Assembly (NCBI GenBank): GCA_022701365.1
Contig: JAKUHH010000201.1
Location: 806,001 to 870,000 of the forward strand
Origin: Mycocentrospora acerina
Lineage: Eukaryota > Ascomycota > Dothideomycetes > Pleosporales
Length of the DNA: 64,000 nucleotides
Direction of reading: 5' to 3'
Translations under genes and position numbers: made by a program
Notes under the pieces: model-generated
Databases searched by the model: none
Told to the model about the DNA's origin: nothing
Seen by the model: only the letters and a program-made list of their open reading frames with translations
In this document: positions 44,687 to 55,110 of the stretch, in pieces
How the letters are laid out: every line of letters begins with the position of its first letter
Numbering within the stretch: the first letter of the stretch is position 1

Positions 44687-45854
44687 CAGCTGCTCACAAC
44701 TCGTGTTTCTGCATGACTTTTTGAGATTCTAAACGATGTCTGTAAGCCACTTCACTGACAATTTATCGTAGAATACTCATTGTGAACCTTGTATATACAT
44801 GTCCAGTTATTTCGGTTATTGGTCTTAGTAAAATAGAGTAACGTCATTCTTTCTAACGACATAGACAATCTTCTTTCACTGTAGCCCCTTGCAATCATCC
44901 CCGGACCATATTGTTTTCACTGTGCAGACAATTACGCATGCAATCATTCAAGCTGCTTCTGATAACATTGGTGAATGCTAACAAAGACACACTTTTGGAT
45001 TAGAAAGAAATTGAAAGGAGACTAAAGATCATGAGATTGATGCATATCTCGATGGAAATGAAAGCAAAGAAGTGTGATCCAGAGTGATTCAAGACGGATA
45101 ACTTAAGTAGTGGGACAATGAACTTTATGAAGGTGATAACTAAATATGACCTAGATTTAAAAATGCGAGATGTTGGCCAGAATAGTACGGATAGAAGCTA
45201 GGTAAACATCTGCTGTTGCTGAAAGTGAGTTAACCCCAAAAATAAGCTCGATCATCTTACTCAATACCGCGCTCATAGGTATCGAGGAAAGAAAGACATG
45301 AATACTTTATACATGGGAAAGATCATCTAGATCTGAATTTTTTAGATAACCGAATGAAATGGTGGGGTCGCAGGTTTCGCAATATAGGTGACGCGGCCTC
45401 TTCCTACGACTTCGTACAACACCTACAACCACGGCCATAGACAGCATGGTTCGGACAACAACCACGGCCATGATCCTCGACAGAAGTACACTGAGCATAT
45501 CAGAATACACCGAGCATGTCAGAATAAACCGAGCGTTCTGATTATTGCTAGCCTATCTTGTTTCGATTACAGCTAGCCGCGTACAATCTCCATCCTTAAT
45601 TCTGTCATTGACATGAGGGCATCTTGAAGTCGTAAGCTTCGTCGTCACCACACAAGCAGAGGCTTGTTCTAAGCCGCAAAGCTTAGATTGTATCCACTCG
45701 AGATGTCGTAGCTTTACTGAAGCTTCGATTGTTTATATTCCTCATATACTTTAGGTTGTTTTGTTTCATTGCCAATCATCATCGCATCTTCACACTCATT
45801 TGCCTTTGTGTATTCTAGAAAACTGTAAACTCTCTTGTTCAAATTTATCTCACT
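44687..45854. other. Intergenic, divergent promoters; short tandem repeat
   Basis: It separates the 718-residue gene from the GH3 gene. Around 45490-45530 three imperfect copies of an ACCGAGCATGTCAGAATA-like unit sit in tandem, and AACCACGGCCAT occurs twice just before. No gene seen. Confidence 0.5.
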
Positions 45855-48310
45855 ATGAAACCCGACTTGTGGCTTCTGGCCGCTCTGTACTTTGGTGGCG
45901 CTGTTGATGCCGCTATATCGTCTAACTACACTCGAGCTCTCTTAAGTTCTGGCACTGGTATGTACCTCTTCGATAGACATAGTCTGGTACTAATATTTTT
46001 GAAGTTAAGCTAGGTGAATGGCAGGATGCGTATGACAGAGCGTCGGAATTTGTCAATTCTCTGTCAACCACGGATAAGCTTTCCATCGTCACTGGAGGAA
46101 GTGCAGGTAACTTTTCGGGTCTCAACGCCCTCGACTCCTCCACCAACCCGATCAACTACTACTTCGTTACTGCATGGCCAGCCGGGCTCTCTATGTCGAT
46201 GACTTGGGACAAGGATGCAGTCCACGACCAAGGAAAAGCACTTGGTGCTGAGTTCAAGGGCAAGGGTCTTAATCTCGCATTCGCTCCCACTGTCCAACCT
46301 CTGGGACGATCCGCGTGGGCCGGCCGCACTGGTGAGACCTATGGCCCTGATTCATTCTTGGCCGGTATCATGGGCGGCGCTTTGGTTGAAGGCATGTCTC
46401 TCTCGGGTGTTACACCCAGCGCGAAGCACTTTATCCTCAACGAGCAAGAGACCAACCGACAGGGTTCGACCAGCGGCGGTTTCGGTATGGGTGGAGGGGC
46501 TGGAGGAAACTCTACTGGGGGTGGACCGGGAGGAAATGCGCCACCCTCCAAGCAACGCCGTCAGAACTCTGGAAATACCACCTCTTCGTCGAGCGAGGCC
46601 TATAACGCGGTAGTTGACGACAAAGCATTTCACGAGACCTATCTTGCTCCATTCTACGATACTGTAAAGGCCGGAATCGGTGGTGCTATGTGCTCCATGC
46701 AGCGTATCAACGGTTCATACGGCTGCGAGAACCAGGATACACTTGGACGGTACCTAAAGGTGGAGCTTGGGTTTCCGGGTTATGTGCATCCTGATGCTGG
46801 GGCACAGCACACAAGTTTCGACTCTGCCAATGCTGGTCTTGACTACGGATCGTCATCGTATTGGAGCAACTCTACTCTTGTTGCAGGAATCGCAAACGGA
46901 ACATTCACTGAGTCGCGCCTAAATGACATGGCTACCCGTATTTTGATGGGATATTTCCGCCACAACCAGAAAAACTATCCGGCGCACGCCGGATTTACTG
47001 ATTATGTTGATGTACGAAAGAACCATGGCGATTTGGCACGTACTTATGCGGCAAGCTCTATCGCCTTGCTGAAAAACACCAATAACGCCCTCCCACTGAA
47101 GAACAGGCGCTCGGTATCTATCTTTGGTATTCATGCAGCTCCACGATATGTCGGACCCAACACTGCTTTGAGTGTCATGAGCGGCGTTGGCCCAACAATG
47201 GACGGTCATATGGCGCAGGTCGGCGGCAGCGCAATGGCTTCAACGGCTTTCCTTGTTACTCCTGTTCAAGCTTTCTCTGAACGCGCTCAGCAGGACGGAT
47301 TCATGCTCCGATGGTGGCTGAACGATACTGTGACCACCAGCCAGAGCGGCATGATGGTCAGCAATGGAGCAGGTACCGAGCTTATCGAGACCACAGTTGG
47401 TGTGACAGCAGACTCGGATGCCTGTGTTGTATTTATCAACGCATATTCTGGCGAGGGCGGGGACAGGAGCGAGTTAGCAAACGCAGACCAAGACTAGTAA
47501 GTACCAAATTCTCTCTGGTATGGTGGGTAGATGGCTAATCCAAACAGTCTTGTCAACACTGTCGCAGACAATTGCAACAATACTATCGTAGTCGTCAACA
47601 CCAATGGTCCTCGACTTCTCGATCAATGGGCGACCCATGAGAACGTCACCGGTATCCTATACGGCGGACCTCTTGGTCAATCATCCGGCCACGCGATCAA
47701 TGACATTCTTTTTGGCGATGTGAACCCATCCGGAAAGCCGGTACACACTATCGCGAAAAACGAGTCCGACTACGACACTCGTACAGCTATCAGCGAGGAG
47801 TCAGACATCTACTTTGAGGAAGGTAACTTCATCGACTATAAGTACTTTGACCAGAAGAATGTTACTCCTCGATATGAGTTTGGGTTTGGTCTCTCGTACA
47901 CGACCTTCGAGTATGGCGAAAGCCTCGAAGTTTCTCCTGACACTGAGAAACTCACTAGCGAATACGCTACCGGTGCGCTCGCTGTCGGTGGCCGCGAAGA
48001 TCTCTGGGACATTGTAGCAGAGGTCAGCACGGATCTGAAAAACTCTGGCGACATCACTGGAGCTGAGGTCGCGCAATTATACGTCGAGTTTCCCAGCGCG
48101 GCTGATGAGCCCGTAAGACAGTTGCGTGGATTTGAGAAAGTCATGCTTGAGCCTGGTATCACAAAGAAAGTGAGCTTTCAGCTGAGGCGTCGCGATTTGA
48201 GCATCTGGGACGTTGAGGCACAAGAATGGGCGATTGTTAGGGGCGATTACACCGTCCATGTTGGTTCCAGCAGCAGGGACCTGAGGGTCTCTGGTACGCT
48301 AACCGTCTAA
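45855..48310 (+). CDS. Secreted glycoside hydrolase family 3 enzyme (beta-glucosidase-like)
   Basis: Exons 45855-45957, 46014-47496 and 47548-48310 encode 782 residues. A signal peptide is clear (MKPDLWLLAALYFGGAVDA). GH3 landmarks: VTAWPAGLSMSMTWD, PTVQPLGRSAWAGRTGETYGPDSFLAG, the substrate-site SAKHFILNEQETNR, LGRYLKVELGFPG, ALLKNTNNALPL, NPSGKPVHTIAKNE and YEFGFGLSYTTF, ending in a fibronectin-III-like domain. The nucleophile region is HPDAGAQHT where classical enzymes have SDWGAQHT: the Asp is kept but its neighbours differ. The usual LQDGP segment near the N-terminus is missing (ALDSSTNPINYYF instead). A Gly/Asn/Ser-rich insert interrupts the domain (about residues 195-240). It is probably secreted and plant- or cell-wall-directed, but its substrate may not be a plain beta-glucoside. 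Confidence 0.88.
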
Positions 48311-49527
48311 GTGCCGGGTGTCTTGGTAGACTTTGCGAATACGTCCGCGTCATGTATTGAGTAGCTTCATTACCTTGTAAATTAGAATAGATATAGAAAT
48401 AGACACTCTTTTGCTAATTATTTATGGTTGTGATCTTATGAAATTTGAAATTTGGGACAACCTTCATTCATTCACAGCCTGTATTGAGCACTTGAGAAGT
48501 TTACAAAGCCGTGAAGATGGGGGGTTGTGGCATGGGGCTTAGGATTCCAAATATAGAGTATTCATAAGCTTAGAGAGTATCAGACACGTAAGTTCCGCGC
48601 AAATGCAGTGGAGATGGGCTAGGGAGAAAAACATATGTCCATGCGATGCGCGTTTGGCTAGCGATAACGCGAAATAGTCTCCAGCTCCAAATGCGGCTAA
48701 ATTGAACCAACCTTATTCCCGACGCGTCGTGATCACTTCTCCTACTGCACCTAGTATTTTCTAGTGGTTTTGAGCATCTTTCGCTCCCTGAGAAAGTTCT
48801 TTTGATAGAAATGTTAACAACTCATGTATTTCTGAGCATACTGAAATGAAAGTGACACGTTTTGTCTGGGTTTGAGTATCGTCTCATCACGAACCACAAG
48901 GCGCGTTCTCAGCATTCAAGATGGCCACGCACATCTCTACATTGACGATCGAACAAGACACATGGGGTTCTTTGATTCCAATACACACGACTTCTATTGT
49001 TTTGTCTATCGAGATCACAGCTTTCTCGCCATCGAATCCAATCACCACAATGTTGCGACAGCGCGCTTCCAACTGCACGTCTCACCCGTCTTTGAACTAA
49101 CCTGAGGCACTCTCAAGATGCTTTGATACACCTCCGCACGTCAGATCACATCTGAAACTTCGACAACGTCTGTCACTCGTCTACGAACGACAACTGACAT
49201 GCCGGAATCATTGTTTTCCGATGCAATACCAAGTTTTCTTGGAATTCTCGTTTCATACCCAGGCTGTAACATACGAGTCGCAATTTCGACTCCCCAGCCT
49301 GACTACTCTAGGCAGAGCCAAGATAGAAGGTTAAATGGGTTGATGGCCCGTCAGTTTGGGGGGCTCTTTATTCCAAGCGTCTTCTCGCAAGTTGTGATAC
49401 TACTCTTTCTTGTTTATCTTATAGTATTTTTTTTAACTTCTATACCCTCCTAGGTCGCTGGACGCCGTTCAAACCAATTCATCACTTTAAAACTACTCAT
49501 TTATTCATTAAAAATATTTCAGTAAAG
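48311..49527. other. Intergenic, no confident gene
   Basis: 3' flank of the GH3 gene and promoter of the small secreted peptide gene. A frame at 48872-49105 reads somewhat like protein (DGHAHLYIDDRTRHMGFF) but has no flanking exons I can join. Confidence 0.45.
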
Positions 49528-49741
49528 ATGAAGGTCACCACTCTCCTCGCCACTATCTTCTCCATCGCTGCCTTTGCCATCGCTGCGCCTATTTCAAATG
49601 AGGGTATGTTTAGGCCGCTACGCCTTGGTCTTCACTTAATATAATACTGATGAAATCCCAACAGAAGTTACAGCGCGCCAGAATCACGGCATGTGCGTTA
49701 GCTCCGCGGCTGGCCAGGTTACAGAGATTCCAAACTGCTAG
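49528..49741 (+). CDS. Small secreted peptide, 50 residues, two cysteines
   Basis: Two exons, 49528-49603 and 49665-49741, with a canonical 61-nt intron (GTATGT donor, CAACAG acceptor). The first exon encodes an almost ideal signal peptide (MKVTTLLATIFSIAAFAIA, cleavage near AA-P). After splicing the mature part is about 30 residues: PISNEEVTARQ, NHGMCVSS, and a terminus ending IPNC. The two cysteines could form one disulfide. The Ala-Arg-Gln step could be a propeptide boundary. Size, signal peptide and a single intron are typical of fungal small secreted proteins, some of which are effectors; no function is shown. It is easy to miss because neither exon forms a long frame. Confidence 0.7.
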
Positions 49742-50253
49742 GCGTTTTAGACTCATGCTGGACGAACGCTATATGTGTTGCCACAATTATTTAGAAAAGA
49801 CGACAGCAGATTGTAATCAATGAACGTTATGGAATATCGGACGGCTAATACTATTGCTGTTATGTGCATCAAATATCACATGGTGCAAATACATGGAGTT
49901 CAGGATTTATACCATAAAATGCTGGTAGCGGGCAATAAATATTGATTGAATTTTTCACATTCATAGGAGCAACAGACAATGTTTTGGTTATTGCAGAAGG
50001 AACATACATGTTGAACCACTCAATCTACACAGTCACTGTCACGCAACACATCATGAAAATGTTCGCTCCGACTCTCCTTCCAACACGTTCTAACCTTATC
50101 ATGCCTACCTCCGAATATCATTGTAGCAACTCACTACGCTATCACAATCTGGGACCCGCTCACAGCGTCCCCACTGCCTCCAATGCCCCTCATCCCCGTG
50201 CTTGTTCCGCCCATTCTTCAAGCAAATCTCTCCCTATTCCTAACACCATAACT
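49742..50253. other. Intergenic or upstream region of the next gene
   Basis: The frame of the next gene is open from 49942, but that part has low-complexity, non-conserved wording. I treat it as upstream sequence. Confidence 0.35.
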
Positions 50254-51771
50254 ATGAGCCCCTCAACCCTAACCCTCCAACTCCCCTTCCTCCTCCTTAC
50301 CCGCAAAGATCTCCCTCTCCTCACTCCTTCGAACCATCACATCCAGCCCCTAGAAATCATCCACAACGCATTCTCTCAATTCTGCCCTGATGTCCCTACC
50401 CTCATTTGGCCCCCTAAACCCCCCTCCTCTACTTCAACAACACAGCGCAAAGCCCAGCAGAAGAGATGGATCGAAATCTCCCAAAGCAATACCTGGGTCC
50501 TGCGTCTCGTTCCCTCGCCATCTCAAGTGTCCAGCAACTCCACCCCCATCGGCACCGATATTGGCATTCTACCTTGCTGGCGAGATGGCGACACAACACT
50601 AAGTACGAACGAGAAAGCCCGTCTCAGAGCATACAAACCATACACGTGCGCCTTCCTTCTCCAGCGATTCAACATCCCTCTTGACCCCTCTACCCCTTCT
50701 TTCCAAGCTTTCGCCAATGAAACTCAGAAACTATGTGGTGTGCTACATGTGATAGACTCATGGACAGACGAGGTGCCGAAAGTGAGCGGATTGGCAAAGT
50801 GGTTTAGTGTTGTGACGACAGAGAGGTGCTGGATGGGCGTTTCTAGCGTATCGTCATCGTTTCGTTCAGGAACACATGAATATGGAGGAGATTATGAGCA
50901 TGCTGAGTGGGAAATAGAAGTCCTACGGAAAGTACTTGTTCTAATGACAGCATTTGAAAAGCAGATGACCATGCTTGGGACACCAACGGCACAGAGGGAG
51001 TTTTGGTCATTGAGCCGATTTTGGGAGTATAGGCAAGTTCGCACACTGGGGAAGAGTGGTGGGCAGAAGGGGAACATATTTTCCCAGCAGAGTGAATCGA
51101 TTTGGAATACTGTCCTCTACGCTAAAGATACGCAATTTAGGAAGTTAATTGGACAGATGATGAGATTTGAAGACAGAGGACGCCGACTTGGTGTTAGCTT
51201 CTCGACAGCAGGAGAAAGAAATGAGTTGTCATCGTCTGTGTCGAATATAACATTCCCTTCCCATCGAAGTACCCTCAATCCAATGGAAATAATCGCATAC
51301 ACGTCGCTCATTGCCTCTTTGCTAAATCTAGTGTACACAATACCGCTCCGCACGCTTGTCTCCAGGGTACAAAGCTTCCACAAGCAGACCTTCGCGCCGC
51401 TGGATGGGTTTAGAAACTTCCTCGCAGATGTGTTGGGTACAACGCCTAGCACGGCGGTGTTTTGGATGGACTTTTTGACACCTTATTATATCGTTGGTTC
51501 TGCAGCGGCGACCTTGGCACCAGAGAGCTCTCTAGCTCATCCTCCTTTGCGTAAGAACCCCTTTGCCCCACTCCAGACTCACATTCGAAGCATGCTGGTT
51601 AGAGAGCGAAAGTACATACCAATATTCATCGAGCGGTATGCTCGCGCAGGTGGGTTTGCGCCGACCTCCGGGGTGGGGGTACGTAACTTGTTACTGGCGG
51701 AAAAGCGATCACGGATGTGTATAGATCGAAAGAAAGGAACGAAGGAAAGGAACGAAGGAAAGGAAATATGA
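50254..51771 (+). CDS. Uncharacterised protein, about 505 residues, weakly amidoligase-like
   Basis: The frame runs from 49942 (609 codons). The start is placed at the internal ATG (MSPSTLTLQLPFLLLTRKDLP, 505 codons) because sequence before it looks like translated flank; this is uncertain. Visible parts: RWIEISQSNTWVLRLVP, CWRDGD, WFSVVTTERCWMGVSS, EIEVLRKVLVLMTAFEKQMTML, then REFWSLSRFWEYRQV and LIGQMMRFEDRGRRLGVSFS. The spacing of these loosely recalls fungal amidoligase-family proteins, in which a Cys/His motif is followed by a helix with an invariant Phe-Glu. The key CGxHVH-type motif is not evident here, so the enzyme would be inactive or the resemblance false. Intronless, no signal peptide. 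Confidence 0.45.
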   Translation: MSPSTLTLQLPFLLLTRKDLPLLTPSNHHIQPLEIIHNAFSQFCPDVPTLIWPPKPPSSTSTTQRKAQQKRWIEISQSNTWVLRLVPSPSQVSSNSTPIGTDIGILPCWRDGDTTLSTNEKARLRAYKPYTCAFLLQRFNIPLDPSTPSFQAFANETQKLCGVLHVIDSWTDEVPKVSGLAKWFSVVTTERCWMGVSSVSSSFRSGTHEYGGDYEHAEWEIEVLRKVLVLMTAFEKQMTMLGTPTAQREFWSLSRFWEYRQVRTLGKSGGQKGNIFSQQSESIWNTVLYAKDTQFRKLIGQMMRFEDRGRRLGVSFSTAGERNELSSSVSNITFPSHRSTLNPMEIIAYTSLIASLLNLVYTIPLRTLVSRVQSFHKQTFAPLDGFRNFLADVLGTTPSTAVFWMDFLTPYYIVGSAAATLAPESSLAHPPLRKNPFAPLQTHIRSMLVRERKYIPIFIERYARAGGFAPTSGVGVRNLLLAEKRSRMCIDRKKGTKERNEGKEI

Positions 51772-52129
51772 GCGCATGGGAAGTGAGGATGTAGAGGATG
51801 CAGAAGCATTGAAATAGTGGATAGTGTTTCAATGTTTAGGAGTTTTATAATACCACGCATCAATACTTGAATTTCAAGAAACTTTGATCACTGAGTCAGG
51901 AAAAGCATGCAGAAAGTGTCATCGTACTGGTGTTGAGTGTAGAACGGCGCTGAAGCGCACTTTTGGTATTCAGATCACGTGTATGTGGTGAACGCCGTCA
52001 CAAACAACGTAGATGAATCTTCTGCCAACTATGATACAAGGCCTTTACGCCCCCAGTCTTTTGGGATATGAAATACATTATGAGATGGTACAAGAGAGGC
52101 TTCATGAATCGTCGATATTAACCAGAGGC
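51772..52129. other. Intergenic between convergent genes
   Basis: Short 3' flanks of the 505-residue gene and MAM33; GGAAAGGAACGAA repeats run from the end of the upstream frame. No gene seen. Confidence 0.5.
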
Positions 52130-53201
52130 TTACTCGATGAACGACTTGACGTCTGCGAAGAGTTAGCACGCGATGATTCAATGCACTGAAATTACGGGAG
52201 ACTCACTGTTCAACCATCTGATGTACTCCTTTTGCTCCTTGTGGTCTATGTAGTCAGGGATGAACAGAGCCAGGCGGGTGTTGACGCCACGCTCCTCAAG
52301 GTACTTCTCGAGCAGGATCTGGAGGTCCTCGTCGAGGTTGTTGAAAGGCGGGCCCGTATACAGCGTCCGCCTCGACCAGTCCTTCTCGGCAGAGGTAGGG
52401 TCAGCCAAGTCGGCGGAGGGGAAGTAGTAGAGGTCCTCAATCAGGAAGTCGCCGTCCTGGGCCGTGGCCTCGATGGCAAGAGCGCCCTTGCCGGGACGCT
52501 CAATGCGGATGCTGGCGTGGGCGGGGAAGCCTTGGGCGTTGCTCTCGTCATCGTACTCATCTTCGAGCTCCTCGCGGTCGGCGGGGGTGGCGTGGTCCTC
52601 GGGCGCAACGCGGATGTTGCCGTCCTGGGTCCTGCCCTTGCTAACTGAGCCCTTTGTGTTTGCGCCGCCGGACTGTGTCTCGATGTCGATATCCTCGTCG
52701 AACATGGCATCATCCTCGACCAGATCTTCACCCTGGGCATCGCTGTTGAGGTCGGCGGTGGTGAAGGTGATGCGGATCTTCTCGTCATTGAACGTGCGGG
52801 TGAGGACGACTTCCTGGTTGCCCGCCTTATCCTCGAGCTGTGCTCATTGTTAGTCAACCCACATACACAGAAATAATCGAGATGTGCGCTCATACCTCAA
52901 AGGGACTGTTCTCAAGGTACTCCTTGATGTTGGCCGACAAATCCTCGTCCTCCTTCACGTCCTGCTCCATGGAGATCTCGCTCTGGAGCTTGGCCACAAG
53001 CTCGTCGCTGACCCCGCTGCTCTCCTGTTTCCGCACCGCCGAGGCGTGAAAAGCCGCTGTGAGTCTTGGGACTGCCTGCGCCCATGCTGGCTGGAAGGCA
53101 GCCGTCTGCCTGAGCAGTGATGGCTGCGGGCGCACACTCTTGGTGGAGAGGCGGGCAGCAGACCGCGGCGCCGTGCGGGCAAGATTGCGTAAGGCAAGCA
53201 T
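52130..53201 (-). CDS. mam33: MAM33/p32-family mitochondrial acidic matrix protein
   Basis: Exons 53201-52896, 52837-52207 and 52152-52130 encode 319 residues. The N-terminus is a classic mitochondrial presequence (MLALRNLARTAPRSAARLSTKSVRPQP). The mature part has EISMEQDVKEDEDLSANIKEYL, EVVLTRTFNDEKIRITFT, a long acidic insert, FLIEDLYYF and FNNLDEDLQILLEKYLEERGVN, then EYIRWLN joined by splicing to NVKSFIE at the C-terminus. This is the MAM33/C1QBP fold, a ring-forming trimer in the matrix linked to mitochondrial translation and oxidative phosphorylation. The last exon is only 23 nt. Its start is 386 bp from the divergent citrate-carrier gene, also mitochondrial. Confidence 0.92.
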
Positions 53202-53587
53202 TGTATATTCTCTGCAAGGGGTATTGAATTCGAAACGCAAAGTGGCAATACTGAGACTTTGAGTTGTCAGAGTTCGAGCGTTTACAACTTTTGCGGGCAG
53301 CGGTAAAATCGCGTCGATGTCACCGTCACGTGACCAACATATCGCGGCGTTTTTCTATTCACGACGCCGACCAAATTCACGTCACTGCCGCTATCGGCTC
53401 GCGACGACAGTCATTTGTCCAGCGTGGAATTTGCTACCAAGACAGCGCCTATAGTTTCTCTGGGTCAGTCACGAAGGACAGGGTACATCAAGGACGCGTT
53501 TTGGACCATTGTTCCCTTTCCTCTTTCCCACTACGGTTCCTTGGAGCTAGAGCAGTACTTGACTACTCGCCCAAAATTACATCCATC
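53202..53587. promoter_or_regulatory. Divergent promoter of MAM33 and citrate carrier genes
   Basis: 386 bp between two start codons of nuclear genes for mitochondrial proteins. It includes CGTCACGTGACC near 53322, a CACGTG E-box-type palindrome of the kind bound by bHLH factors. The site is seen; its use is inference. Confidence 0.5.
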
Positions 53588-54781
53588 ATGGCTACCACAA
53601 CGACAGAGAAGAAAAAGGTAAAGGATATACACACACAAAACATTAACGCAAAGATTGATCCAATACAGGCGACTGCTCTGCGGTCTATCATCGCCGGCGC
53701 AACTGCAGGAGCTGTAGAGATATGTAAATGGTCCATGCCCTTGTCTGTCCAAGCTTCGACTAACCACAGCACACAGCAATCACATACCCCGCTGAGTGTA
53801 CGCAATTGCACAATCCTACCACACAAATATTGCCTCTGACCTCTCGGTAGTCGCAAAGACACGATCACAACTCAACAAGAGATTGACAGACGGCAAGAAG
53901 CTACCATGGCCGCCGTTTGGCAAGCAGTGGTACGCTGGGTGTACCACACTCATAATTGGAAACTCGCTCAAGGCTGGCATTCGTATGTGGATCGAGTCGA
54001 TTATGCCAAGTCTCGAGACTCACTGAACGTGCAGGATTCGTCGCTTTCGACATGTACAAGGATATGCTAGCAGACGCAGAAGGCAAGATCTCAGGCCCAG
54101 CAACTGTCATAGCAGGATTTGGTGCAGGAGCTACCGAGTCTTTACTAGCAGTGACTCCGTTTGAGAGTATAAAGACACAACTGTAAGTTCAAGTGTCGCC
54201 TTGTCTTGCGCTACTCTGATAACTTGCGCAGCATCGACGACCGCAAAGCTGCAAATCCACGCATGCGAGGCTTCCTTCACGGCACGAGAATCATCGCACA
54301 GGAAAAAGGTATACGGGGCTTCTTCCAAGGGTTCGTCCCAACAACAGCGCGACAAGCCGCCAACTCAGCGGTCCGATTCTCAAGTTACACTTCACTCAAG
54401 CAGCTTGCGCAATCATATGTTACACCAGGTGAAAAGCTCGGAGCCATGAGCACTTTTGGACTCGGAGGTCTTGCTGGTATCATCACTGTTTACACGACCA
54501 TGCCCATCGATACAGTCAAGACGCGGATGCAATCGATAGAGGCTAGGAGCCTGTACAAGAATAGCTTGGACTGTGTTGTCAAGATTTTTAAGGAAGAGGG
54601 TGTACTTACTTTCTGGTCTGGAGCTGTACCACGACTGGGTCGACTCATACTCAGTGGTGGTATTGTATTCACTATGTAAGTTCATGTCGTCTTTTAAGAA
54701 TTGAGTATGCTAACAGTGTTTAGGTATGAGAAGTCGATGGAATTCATGGACAAACTTGACCCCCAAGGTCGATATATTTAG
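53588..54781 (+). CDS. ctp1: Mitochondrial citrate/tricarboxylate carrier (SLC25, CTP1-type)
   Basis: Seven exons: 53588-53617, 53669-53723, 53777-53797, 53851-53982, 54035-54182, 54232-54675, 54724-54781; 295 residues, phases agree. The three repeats of the mitochondrial carrier fold carry PAEFAKTRSQL, PFESIKTQL and PIDTVKTRMQ, each fitting the Px[DE]xx[KR] signature. The residues around them (SIIAGATAGAVEISITYPAE, WYAGCTTLIIGNSLKAGIRF, FVPTTARQAANSAVRFSSY) are those of fungal citrate transport proteins. It exchanges citrate for malate or another tricarboxylate across the inner membrane, supplying cytosolic acetyl-CoA. The third exon is 21 nt and splits the first signature, so it is visible only after splicing. 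Length is normal. Confidence 0.95.
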
Positions 54782-55110
54782 ATTACCTCACTTATCAACT
54801 CGATCTTCGTTTCAATCTGGCCATTTGCTTTATGACCGGAGCCCTCTCCACTGACGAGCGGCGGCGATCTGACGAGAGCGATCAAGCGAAAACTTAAATT
54901 ATATATAACATTATGAGATAATGAGTTTGGACGACACATAGACTTCGAGATGGAACCAAATTCTAGTGCAACAACAAAACTACGATGACAATGAACAACT
55001 TGTTGTATCAAGCATTTACACCTAGTAGATGTGAAGCATTATGATATACGTTTCTCGATAAAGACCTACATACTTCAGTAACGACGAGGTTATTCTAAAA
55101 TATAGCTAAG
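54782..55110. other. Intergenic between convergent genes
   Basis: AT-rich 3' flanks of the citrate carrier and reductase genes. No gene or repeat seen. Confidence 0.5.
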
